Shown here piece after piece: positions 1 through 7,440 of a stretch of DNA of 12,223 bases. Source of the stretch: Porphyromonadaceae bacterium UBA7048 (GTDB lineage: Bacteria > Bacteroidota > Bacteroidia > Bacteroidales > Muribaculaceae); NCBI GenBank assembly GCA_002493945.1, contig DLAL01000010.1, positions 1-12,223 on the forward strand, read 5' to 3'. Position 1 is the first letter of the stretch, and every line of letters begins with the position of its first letter. The position numbers and the translations under genes are program-made. The notes under the pieces are model-generated. The model did not search any database, was not told where the DNA came from, and saw only the letters and a program-made list of their open reading frames with translations.

Positions 1-561
1 CTTATATAAATTACCGCCCTTATTATATTCCTGTATCGATTCAAATGCCTGTTTAGGAAGTATGTTTTGTGTCAGTGCAAGAGTTACGCTAAATTCATAT
101 ATCTTATCAACGATTTCAATGGAAACTTGTATTCTTACTCTATTGAGGTTAGGGACCTTAATTCTGCCACTCTCCAAAACATCTATTACAGTAGTTGCAC
201 AATTATTATTAACCAAATTATAACCTGTTTTAGCCATCTCAGCAAATTTCGCTCGCATTACTGCATCTTGTTTAGGTGTGGATTCAATTTCGTAAGCTGA
301 ATCATAATTATAATGACTCTTGGTTTTATCATCCTGACTGTCTTCGGTTTCTTCATTATATGATGAATCTAAGAATTCTTGAGGAGAATCCCAAGACCCA
401 ACCCCTACGTCATTAAACTTGCGGCCACCTGAAAAGGATCCGCTGCACTCTTTATTATTACCATTAATTGAATAATAATGCCATTTCTCATTTTCATCCT
501 GAATAAGCATCGCTACATGACCAATTCGGGCCTCCCATATACATAATATCACAACATTATC
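1..561 (-). other. Variable C-terminal domain of the RHS protein, possible permuted papain-like cysteine enzyme
   Basis: This covers residues 1785 to at least 1971 of the RHS protein. It starts right after DPSG, where base composition drops sharply to AT-rich with A/T-ending codons. Visible motifs in order are IGHVAMLIQDENEKWHYYSING with His1799, an acidic linker (SYNEETEDSQDDKTKS), a segment STPKQDAVMRAKFAEMAK, and GYNLVNNNCATTVIDVLESG with Cys1905. A His on a strand followed about 100 residues later by a Cys at the start of a helix is the order expected of circularly permuted papain-like folds (NlpC/P60, LRAT and DUF4105-like groups). The catalytic assignment is inferred from motif order alone. 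The domain could be a peptidase, amidase or acyltransferase toxin, or an inactive relative. The end and any immunity gene are beyond the window. Confidence 0.6.
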
Positions 562-3500
562 ACCTGAGGGGTCAGTGTATTTGATAGGGTTACCGCCGCA
601 GTAGCTCCAGGGCGACCACCAGGGGTAGTCACCGGCATTACGGTCGGCGCCGTCCCAATTGACGGCAGTGCTGCGCAGGCCGCGCGGACCGAAGTCATAA
701 TCGCCTGCGGACTGACCGCTGAGGCGCTCCTTGCCGGCAAAGAGTGTGGCACGCTGGCCTGACGGCTCCCGCCACGGCTCGCCGTAGGGATAGTAGCCGA
801 TATGCTGCTCTATTTCGCCCGAGGAGTCGGTCGTGATGGTGACGTTGCCCTGCCAGTCCGTGAACATGAAGTGGGCATTTCCGCGGCCGTCGAAGTAGCC
901 GCCGGTGAAGTCTATCCGCTCAAGGGTGTCGGCGTTGAAGGTGTAGCTGCCCATATACCGGCGGTCGGAAGTCGCTGTCTGCACGCCGCGTATGTATTCG
1001 TATTCGGTCTGACGCACCTTGCGTCCGGTGGCGTCGTAGACGCATTCGCGCCGCGGCGACGTCGAGGGAGACTGTCCGCTTACACTATATAAGGTCGGCA
1101 GTCCGAGAGTGTTGTAGACGACTGTCTCGAGCATACGGCCGGAGTCCTTTATCAGCCGCCCGGCGTCATTGTAGTTTATTATGCACGACGGCATGTACGT
1201 ACCGTTCGACCAACCGGTGCGGCCATAGAAGTTACGGCCGGTCTCATCGGTGATATTCGATGCCATCCTGCTCAGACGCCCGTCCTCATAGGTCATGGTG
1301 AGGTCGTCGAGCATGCCGAACACTTCCGTTGTGCCGTCAAGGTCGACGATGCCGTGGCGCTTCACCGTTTTCACCCTCGCGAGGATGTCGTAGGTATATT
1401 CGGTCGAGAAATCGGCATCAGGGGCCGACTCCGGTGCCGTATAATCGGCCGCGATGAGTCTGTCATAGCTGTCGTAGCGGTAGTCATAGCGGCCTCCCTG
1501 CGTAAGTCCGCGGGCCGAGGGTGTGCCGTTATACCGGGGAGTCGTCCCGTCGGCATAGTGGATGGTCTCTGTCAGCCGTTGTCTTACCGGCTCTATATCG
1601 AAGGGACCACGCACGACAATGTCATTCTGAGCTGCGGCTGTACGGTAATAGTCGCCCGGTATATCAAGGAAACGCAGAGGCGGAAGCACGAGTGTCCGCG
1701 GCACGCCTGTCTCTATCTTCACAGGCCAGCCGTGAACGTCGTAAGCGTACTCGCGGCTTACATTAGTGGGTGATACCTTGCCGGCGGTCGCACCTTCGAG
1801 TCCGATGACGGTCTTGCCGACCTGACCGACGGCGTCATAAGTATAATCGGTGATAACGGCAGGATGTCCGGCATAGAGGGTGCGTTCCTGCGTCATACGG
1901 CCGCCTCCGTCGTAGGTGAATGTACGGGTGACCGTATGCTTCTGCCACGTCGCTTTTGTCTTGTCGTACACATCGTCAGTGGTGGTGACGGGCTGACCGG
2001 CATAGTTGTAGGACGTGGAGGTGATGATGCGGCAGTCTGCGCGGTCGGTGACGCGGCAGGTCTCCCGTCCGGCGCTGTCGTAGCGGTACATCTCGCTGAC
2101 ACCGCCGTTATCGTCGGTGGCGGCCCACATTCCAGTCTTCAGTCCGGCAGGTGCGGAGAGATATGTGCCTCCGGCAGAGGGGAGCGATGTCTGAGAAGCG
2201 TAGTTGTCGTAGTACACGGCAAGGCGCACGGAGTTGTCGGCAGGGAAGGCGAAATTCACGCTGTATCCTTTCAGGCCTGAACCGGGGGCCCCGGCGACTG
2301 CCGTACGGGGCTGTGCGAGCTGTGTCCTTAAGGCGGCACCGACAGTCATGGTCGCCTCGGTGACAAGTACCTCGCGTCCGGCCTTGTCGTAGAAGTGGAG
2401 TCTCCATCTGGAGCCGAGGTCGGCATCATTCTCGGCCACGAGACGCCCGGCATCGTCATAGACGTATTCCGACGCGCCGCGGCCCGGTATCTTGCTGTAG
2501 ACGAGGCGTCCGCGGTCGTCGTAGCGGTAGATATAGGCTTTGCTCAGAAGAGCGGCCGAAGACGCCGGATACGAAGTATCGGACATATCAGGCGGCAGGA
2601 TATAGCTCAGGTCGCCGTAGTCATCGTAGATATAGCGCGTACCGGCCGCCCCCTGCTTGCGCATGACGGTATTGCCCCGGAAATCCGTGTAGGTAAGTAT
2701 CTTCACTCCGTCCTCATCGGTGCTCTCGTCGACCGTGAGGGCGCCGGTGTCATAGTAGCCCTTGAACTGAATGCCGCCGTCACTGCCGACTTCATACCGG
2801 GCGCATTTATATGTGCCCGCATTATTGACCCGGCGGCAGACCGTGGCCTTGTGGTCGCCCGTATGCCAGGCGCTTCCGGCCTTGATGGTCGCCACGGCCA
2901 CGCCCCGCTGCGAAGGCTCGTACGAGGTGACGGACCAGGGCCTGTCATCGCCGTAGTACGACGAGGCTGCCGAGGCGACATCCGACTCCGTGGGGGAGTC
3001 CGTGCCCACTGCGACCGCGCTGTATGTGCGTACGGGACGGCCCATGTCGTCGTAGCCGACGGCTGAGGCTATATACTTCCAGCCGGACTGATTCAGGGCG
3101 GAGACGTCAGACACCTTACGCCCGAGTCCGTTGAAATTGCTGCGCGTGTACGGATGGTCGGACGACGCCGACGACGAGCGCCACGTGGTCTGCCTCACAT
3201 AGTTGTCGCCGCTCTGTGAGATGGCATAGTCCCATGACATGAGCGTGCCGATGCCGCTGATACCCGTGCTTTTGAGACGTCCTGCCGCATCATAGGTGTA
3301 GACCGATTTTATTCCGGCAGGCGTGGTCATCGACTTTACACCGACTCCCGGCTCCCACTCGGCCGTGCTCCGGAGGCCTCCGACGGTCATGGCGAGAGGG
3401 TAGCGTCCCGATGTATCCCATGTATACGACGAGACAACGCCGGCACGGTCGGTGGAGGACAGAAGATTGCCCTTGGAGTCCCACTGTACGGTGGCCGCCG

Positions 3501-5913
3501 CATATTCGGGGGATGTGCCGCGTCGGCGGTAGACCGATACGGGGCGGAATACCGATGACGTACCGAAGCGCTTCATATCGGCCCGGACTGATGTCACCGC
3601 CGTACCGCAGCTGACGGTCTGCCCGATGGCGATGCCTCTCAGATTGGCAGCCACCATCTGGCTCTGCACGGCTGACACGTTCTTATCGGGATACGTCAGC
3701 GTGCGGACGACTGTGCCTGTCGGGCCCGTGGTCTGCTCCTCGGCAAGCAGATCTGTATCGTCCACATAGCTGAACGACTGCGAGGTGACATACTTGCCAC
3801 CCTCGCGGGTCTCGGTCATCGTTTTACGTATCAAACTCGTGCGGTATGGCTCGATGGATATCTGCTGACGCATATAGACACTGTTCTCATTAAAGTAAAG
3901 AGGATTCAAAGCCGGGTAATCATACCCCGGGGGAGGACCTTCACAAATTGTGTACCAATTATATACAAATGTCCCGGTAAAATCGGGTGCAGAATAATTC
4001 ACTACCAGACCGTCGGAGTAGAGTTTTCGTTTAATCGAATGGCCAAAACATGTCGAACCGGCGACATCATCGTATTCCATCTCCTCGCAGTATACCTCCG
4101 CATAGCTGTTCGAAATGCTTTTGAAAACAGTCTGCTTCACAAGCTGAGGACCGGAGGAAAACGCACTTCCGATATTGAGCACACCGTCGCCGAACGGCTC
4201 ATAAAGCCCGGGACTGTCCTCGATTCCGAATTTCTCGAAATTATAGACTGTCTTTCCCTCAGCGCTGATTTCAGTGATTTCCGAATACCAGAGGGGCACA
4301 ACGCTTATGTGATTTTCAAGATAATTCGATTCAGGCAATATAGATATCTTTGTTATTATTTCAGAACGTCCACCAACTCCTTCCGATTCGGAGGGAATAT
4401 AACTGACATAATCACGCAACTGAATGAAAGTATCAAGGGTAGGCGCATATTCACACACGGCCAATCCGTCGCCATTCTCACCGTATATATAGTCTACAAT
4501 CTGCGGAGTCTCATCGTCGTCAGTCTCGCGCAGGATTATTGACTTTACTCGAAGACCTCCGCCACAGTTAAGCACGGGAGCCTTCTTTATGCGCGCTGCA
4601 TCGCCGCGCTGTGATTCGAAATCGGCAAAGCGGTGCATTTCATAGTCCCATTCCGCGCTGCCGCCCGTAGGATAGACGACCTTGCGGAGCATATGGCTTT
4701 TCATATAGTCCTCATCGACATTACGGGAGCCCATTCCGCAATGGAAATCGTCCGGCCCGTTCCAAAAGTCAAGATTGGCATATAGAGTGACACTGCTTCC
4801 GGTATGTCTTGTATAGTATCCCCACCAGTCTTTCGTAAAATCGTTGCCTGGCAACGGGTAGTATTCAAACGAATATGTGCCGGCGTCGCCAATGATTAAC
4901 AATGGTGTGTGCGAGGTCGTATCGAAATTGAATGAATACGACTTTATCGTCTTGCTTCCGGCTTTGGCGACAAGACTCGCTATATGCATGTCTTTTTCTC
5001 CTCCGAGATAGCGTATCTCGACCGAGTGTCCGGCAAAAGACACTGAAGTCAGCAGTTTGCCATTATCGAAAAGCTGATGCGATTCACCCGTTAGCACAGA
5101 CTCCAAATTTTTTATTTCGCTTGTCTTTTCATATGTGAACACTCTTGGTGCCTGATGCGGAAGATTACGGATGTACGATTTATAATCCCTGTACGAAAAA
5201 ACAACCTTGCGGCCCGATGGGCAGGTAATCGTTGACGGGAACCACTCGGTGGTGAAGGCACGGGCTATTGAGAATTCTCCTGCGACATCGAACTTATACA
5301 CATATCCGTAAGGGTCTGTGACGGTGAATTCTGTCAGTGTCGAATCCGCTTCGATACGGAACTCATCCTTGCAGGCTGTGATTGCCTTGCCATCTCTGAA
5401 CATGAAACTGAACTGCCCCGAAAGAAGCTGAACGGTGAATATGTCCGGACAGGCGTCAGTGTAAAACGACGGGAAAGTGGTCGCGCCTAAATCCAGCACA
5501 GAGTCCGTCATGGCATGGTAGCACTCGTTATGAGAAAGCGATGCCTTGTCGGCCACTGACGTGAAAAGACCGTCGGGACGCCCGAGGATACGCCTCGACA
5601 GACGGATGGACGGAGACAGCGTCCACCCGTGACCCCACGGACACGGATCGTCGTCGACTCTGATTCCGTTGGAATGGTATCTGTACTCGAAAGGAATGGA
5701 CAGACCTTCGGCATCAAGAGTATACAGGGGCACGGAAAACTCCGCAGCTCCCGTCACCAGCGCCGGACGGGGTGAGGTGACTTCGCGCATGGTGGCGGCG
5801 GTGGGGCTTTCAGGCCATATTTCCTTGTCAGTCCACGTGAAGGCCTCGCCGGACTGTGCTGTCGCAGTGAACGCCGACAGCATGAGGGCTATGGTTATTG
5901 CAAGATTTTTCAT
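1..5913 (-). CDS. Secreted RHS/YD-repeat polymorphic-toxin-like protein (3' end outside window)
   Basis: A single frame is open from the ATG at 5911-5913 to base 1 (1971 codons, no stop), so the protein is longer than seen. Residues 1-19 are a Sec signal peptide (MKNLAITIALMLSAFTATA, then QS). Residues about 36-101 match the N-terminal pattern of Bacteroidetes RHS proteins (SPTAA, IPFEYRYHSNGIRVDDD, GHGWTLSP). Other family motifs are YPTGG at 414-418 and GGGLRVKSI at 451. YD-type repeats (YTYDAAGRL, YVYDDAGRLV, YRYDSAGRE, FTYDGGGRM) run from about residue 815 to 1640 and should form the RHS shell. An RHS-associated core (YYPYGEPW, FAGKERLSG, YCGGNPIKYTDPSG) ends at residue 1784. The rest is a different, AT-rich C-terminal domain. 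RHS proteins of this layout are known to carry toxins in the tip; toxicity here is inferred. The start fits the signal peptide and the 22-base gap after the upstream gene, suggesting an operon. Confidence 0.93.
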   Translation of the reverse strand, partial: MKNLAITIALMLSAFTATAQSGEAFTWTDKEIWPESPTAATMREVTSPRPALVTGAAEFSVPLYTLDAEGLSIPFEYRYHSNGIRVDDDPCPWGHGWTLSPSIRLSRRILGRPDGLFTSVADKASLSHNECYHAMTDSVLDLGATTFPSFYTDACPDIFTVQLLSGQFSFMFRDGKAITACKDEFRIEADSTLTEFTVTDPYGYVYKFDVAGEFSIARAFTTEWFPSTITCPSGRKVVFSYRDYKSYIRNLPHQAPRVFTYEKTSEIKNLESVLTGESHQLFDNGKLLTSVSFAGHSVEIRYLGGEKDMHIASLVAKAGSKTIKSYSFNFDTTSHTPLLIIGDAGTYSFEYYPLPGNDFTKDWWGYYTRHTGSSVTLYANLDFWNGPDDFHCGMGSRNVDEDYMKSHMLRKVVYPTGGSAEWDYEMHRFADFESQRGDAARIKKAPVLNCGGGLRVKSIILRETDDDETPQIVDYIYGENGDGLAVCEYAPTLDTFIQLRDYVSYIPSESEGVGGRSEIITKISILPESNYLENHISVVPLWYSEITEISAEGKTVYNFEKFGIEDSPGLYEPFGDGVLNIGSAFSSGPQLVKQTVFKSISNSYAEVYCEEMEYDDVAGSTCFGHSIKRKLYSDGLVVNYSAPDFTGTFVYNWYTICEGPPPGYDYPALNPLYFNENSVYMRQQISIEPYRTSLIRKTMTETREGGKYVTSQSFSYVDDTDLLAEEQTTGPTGTVVRTLTYPDKNVSAVQSQMVAANLRGIAIGQTVSCGTAVTSVRADMKRFGTSSVFRPVSVYRRRGTSPEYAAATVQWDSKGNLLSSTDRAGVVSSYTWDTSGRYPLAMTVGGLRSTAEWEPGVGVKSMTTPAGIKSVYTYDAAGRLKSTGISGIGTLMSWDYAISQSGDNYVRQTTWRSSSASSDHPYTRSNFNGLGRKVSDVSALNQSGWKYIASAVGYDDMGRPVRTYSAVAVGTDSPTESDVASAASSYYGDDRPWSVTSYEPSQRGVAVATIKAGSAWHTGDHKATVCRRVNNAGTYKCARYEVGSDGGIQFKGYYDTGALTVDESTDEDGVKILTYTDFRGNTVMRKQGAAGTRYIYDDYGDLSYILPPDMSDTSYPASSAALLSKAYIYRYDDRGRLVYSKIPGRGASEYVYDDAGRLVAENDADLGSRWRLHFYDKAGREVLVTEATMTVGAALRTQLAQPRTAVAGAPGSGLKGYSVNFAFPADNSVRLAVYYDNYASQTSLPSAGGTYLSAPAGLKTGMWAATDDNGGVSEMYRYDSAGRETCRVTDRADCRIITSTSYNYAGQPVTTTDDVYDKTKATWQKHTVTRTFTYDGGGRMTQERTLYAGHPAVITDYTYDAVGQVGKTVIGLEGATAGKVSPTNVSREYAYDVHGWPVKIETGVPRTLVLPPLRFLDIPGDYYRTAAAQNDIVVRGPFDIEPVRQRLTETIHYADGTTPRYNGTPSARGLTQGGRYDYRYDSYDRLIAADYTAPESAPDADFSTEYTYDILARVKTVKRHGIVDLDGTTEVFGMLDDLTMTYEDGRLSRMASNITDETGRNFYGRTGWSNGTYMPSCIINYNDAGRLIKDSGRMLETVVYNTLGLPTLYSVSGQSPSTSPRRECVYDATGRKVRQTEYEYIRGVQTATSDRRYMGSYTFNADTLERIDFTGGYFDGRGNAHFMFTDWQGNVTITTDSSGEIEQHIGYYPYGEPWREPSGQRATLFAGKERLSGQSAGDYDFGPRGLRSTAVNWDGADRNAGDYPWWSPWSYCGGNPIKYTDPSGDNVVILCIWEARIGHVAMLIQDENEKWHYYSINGNNKECSGSFSGGRKFNDVGVGSWDSPQEFLDSSYNEETEDSQDDKTKSHYNYDSAYEIESTPKQDAVMRAKFAEMAKTGYNLVNNNCATTVIDVLESGRIKVPNLNRVRIQVSIEIVDKIYEFSVTLALTQNILPKQAFESIQEYNKGGNLYK
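562..1000 (-). other. RHS-repeat-associated core region (divergent)
   Basis: This covers roughly residues 1638-1784 of the RHS protein. It holds the usual landmarks that precede a variable tip: FTDWQGNVTITTDSSGEIEQHIGYYPYGEPW (normally H.GS.R..TD..G....YYP.G), LFAGKERLSG (normally FTGKE), YDFGPRGL (normally YDYGARYYDP) and SPWSYCGGNPIKYTDPSG (normally SPYAYC.NNPV...DP.G). The middle is degenerate: the common RYYDP.LGRF...DP stretch is replaced by RGLRSTAVNWDGADRNAGDYPWW. The DPSG end mark is intact. In canonical RHS toxins the core releases the tip by self-cleavage near this motif; whether that happens in this divergent core cannot be told from sequence. Confidence 0.75.
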
Positions 5914-5935
5914 GACGGTCTTAAGTGAACAGGTT

Positions 5936-6895
5936 TTACAATACAAGAGCGCGCTTCTCCACAAGCGGAGGCTCGCCGCCGAGGGATATCACAAGAAGAT
6001 AGCTCCCGTGACCGAGCCCCGATGTGGGAATATGGAATTCGTTACGCGCATCATCGAGAGGCTGGACCGTACGGCCGTAGATATTTCCCGGCACATCAAT
6101 TATATAGACATCGGCCTCCACTCCCGGAAGTTCGCCCAGCGTCACGCATATACCGCCGTTGCCGGAGCTGATCTGAGCCGCCGCAAGGACATCCCGACGC
6201 CGTTCTTCGTCAGCGACACCGACGGCGGCATCATACTCCGGTCCTTCATACGCATCGGGGACAAAGAGCCTCGGCGACCTGTCGCCGGACCGCGTCAGCT
6301 GTATGGCAAAGGGTATCCGTGCATCAGGAGCATACCAGCGCCAGAAATCTTCCGTATTCTCTACGCCGGCGCTGTCAGTCTTTGTGAACGAAAGACAGTT
6401 GCGGCGCTCATGCACGAGAACGGCCGGCACTGTGTCGCCCGGCGCGAAAACAAACCTGCCGCGACGGACCGCGCTGACGCTCACTTCACCCCTCTCCCTG
6501 AACATCGGCACGCCGTCGACACTTCCTGACACGATGTAGGCCCTTGTGGCCGAATCTCCGGGAACGACCGGGAACCGGAACAGCGGCGTCACCGAATCGA
6601 CAAGCGCACCGAGACTGCGTCCGCGTGTGTAGCCGCGGAAAACCAGCGTGTCGCCGCTCAGCAGATAATGCTCCGCGTCGGCATTTATATACTCTGTTAT
6701 GAATCCTCCCGGACTAACAGACACATATCCACGGCCGCCCTCGTCGACAGCACTCTGCGCAGAGGCATTCCAAAGAGAACTTTCAAGAATCTGCCGGGAG
6801 AAAGGAACGCGCTCACAGGACAGAGTCATCTTTTCGCCCGCGGCTGAAAAAGCGACTGAAATGGAAATAACGGAAATGACGGCTTTTGGATTCAT
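5936..6895 (-). CDS. Secreted protein with T9SS-like C-terminal sorting domain, upstream partner of the RHS gene
   Basis: The protein has 319 residues, starting at the ATG at 6893-6895. A longer frame from a TTG at 6925 is possible, but that codon lies inside the -7 promoter box, so the ATG is preferred. The N-terminus (MNPKAVISVISISVAFSAAG) is a signal peptide with likely cleavage after SAA. The central part (about 25-245) is not a family I recognise; it is rich in short beta-strand-like segments. Residues about 248-319 resemble a type IX secretion type A sorting domain: ADVYIIDVPGNIYGRTVQPL, then HIPTSGLGHGSYLLVISLGG and EKRALVL. That would place the protein on the surface or outside the cell if a T9SS is present, which is an inference. 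It ends 22 bases before the RHS gene on the same strand and is probably co-transcribed, so an accessory role for the RHS protein is plausible but unproven. Confidence 0.82.
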   Translation of the reverse strand: MNPKAVISVISISVAFSAAGEKMTLSCERVPFSRQILESSLWNASAQSAVDEGGRGYVSVSPGGFITEYINADAEHYLLSGDTLVFRGYTRGRSLGALVDSVTPLFRFPVVPGDSATRAYIVSGSVDGVPMFRERGEVSVSAVRRGRFVFAPGDTVPAVLVHERRNCLSFTKTDSAGVENTEDFWRWYAPDARIPFAIQLTRSGDRSPRLFVPDAYEGPEYDAAVGVADEERRRDVLAAAQISSGNGGICVTLGELPGVEADVYIIDVPGNIYGRTVQPLDDARNEFHIPTSGLGHGSYLLVISLGGEPPLVEKRALVL

Positions 6896-6922
6896 AGGAC
6901 AGCCCGATTTTAAGGTGTGCCG

Positions 6923-6954
6923 CAAATCTAATATTTATTGCGGATAAATGCAAA
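6923..6954 (-). promoter_or_regulatory. Bacteroidetes sigma-type promoter for the 319-aa/RHS operon
   Basis: Read on the minus strand, TTTG (6954-6951) is followed by 20 bases and then TAGATTTG (6930-6923). This is an exact match to the known Bacteroides consensus TTTG / TAnnTTTG. Transcription would start near 6916, leaving a leader of about 20 bases before the ATG at 6895. It is the only good promoter seen ahead of the RHS gene. Confidence 0.7.
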
Positions 6955-7102
6955 TATTTCCACATGTTTTACAGCACATTTATACCACCTCACGCTCTCT
7001 CAGGGTCAGCCATTTTTCACGACTATCAGGCAGGGACGGACGCGTGACACGGAATTACGGATATTTGAACAGCAATTGACGGCATATACGGAGCGTGTGG
7101 CG

Positions 7103-7110
7103 TAACTTCG
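7103..7110 (+). promoter_or_regulatory. Weak candidate -7 box for the small gene/GH127 unit
   Basis: TAACTTCG matches TAnnTTTG at five of six fixed positions and sits 27 bases before the ATG at 7138, the distance seen for the clearer promoters in this window. No well-spaced TTTG -33 element is present (nearest ATTG at 7075-7078, spacer 24). The rest of 6955-7137 between the divergent units shows no gene or other clear element. Confidence 0.3.
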
Positions 7111-7137
7111 CAGTCGAAAAACGAACCTTAAAATCCG

Positions 7138-7420
7138 ATGAAAATCTCCAGTCATTTCTGCACTCTTCTGCTGACCGCTGCCGCCGTATGTCCCTTTCAG
7201 GCATCCGGCGAGAGCCGCGTGACGTCGGCGTTCAATCCCTCTAAAGTCATACTGCCCTCCTCTCAGTACACTCCCGACGAGCCGTACACGGCCGACGTAT
7301 GGGTGTTCAACGACGGTCGCCGCTACGACTCGGTGTACTAAGTACCCGGGCACTTCGGAGCAGTCGCTCGCCAGGGGAATCTACATACGCGGCGGCAAGA
7401 AACTCATACTCGGACACTAA
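7138..7420 (+). pseudogene. Tiny secreted T9SS-tail protein, interrupted by a one-base frameshift
   Basis: The ATG frame gives 67 residues: a signal peptide (MKISSHFCTLLLTAAAVCPFQASG) and then ...YTADVWVFNDGRRYDSVY before TAA at 7339-7341. Skipping one base (T at 7339) continues smoothly as KYPGTSEQSLARGIYIRGGKKLILGH, ending at TAA 7418-7420, for a joined product of 93 residues. The joined tail (VWVFNDGR..., then SLARGIYIRGGKKLIL) looks like the last strands of a type IX secretion sorting domain, which usually ends large cargo proteins. Here there is almost nothing between signal peptide and tail, so it may be the remnant of a larger cargo gene, a genuine mini-protein, or a sequencing indel. 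It lies 20 bases upstream of the GH127 gene on the same strand. Confidence 0.6.
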
Positions 7421-7440
7421 TCGAAAATACCAGATATATT

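Noticed and set aside
2395..3066. 223-codon plus-strand open frame, and other plus-strand frames across 800-4542
   Set aside because: All lie opposite the RHS gene, whose frame is open without a stop for 1971 codons and contains many YD repeats. They are shadows of its biased codons.
5669..6529. 286-codon plus-strand open frame
   Set aside because: It runs antisense across the end of the 319-residue gene and the start of the RHS gene, both of which have signal peptides and family motifs. Its own translation shows no recognisable pattern.
7339..7341. Programmed +1 frameshift at TAC-TAA-G
   Set aside because: There is no CTT-TGA-type slip sequence and no internal Shine-Dalgarno-like stimulator. 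A simple indel is the more economical reading.
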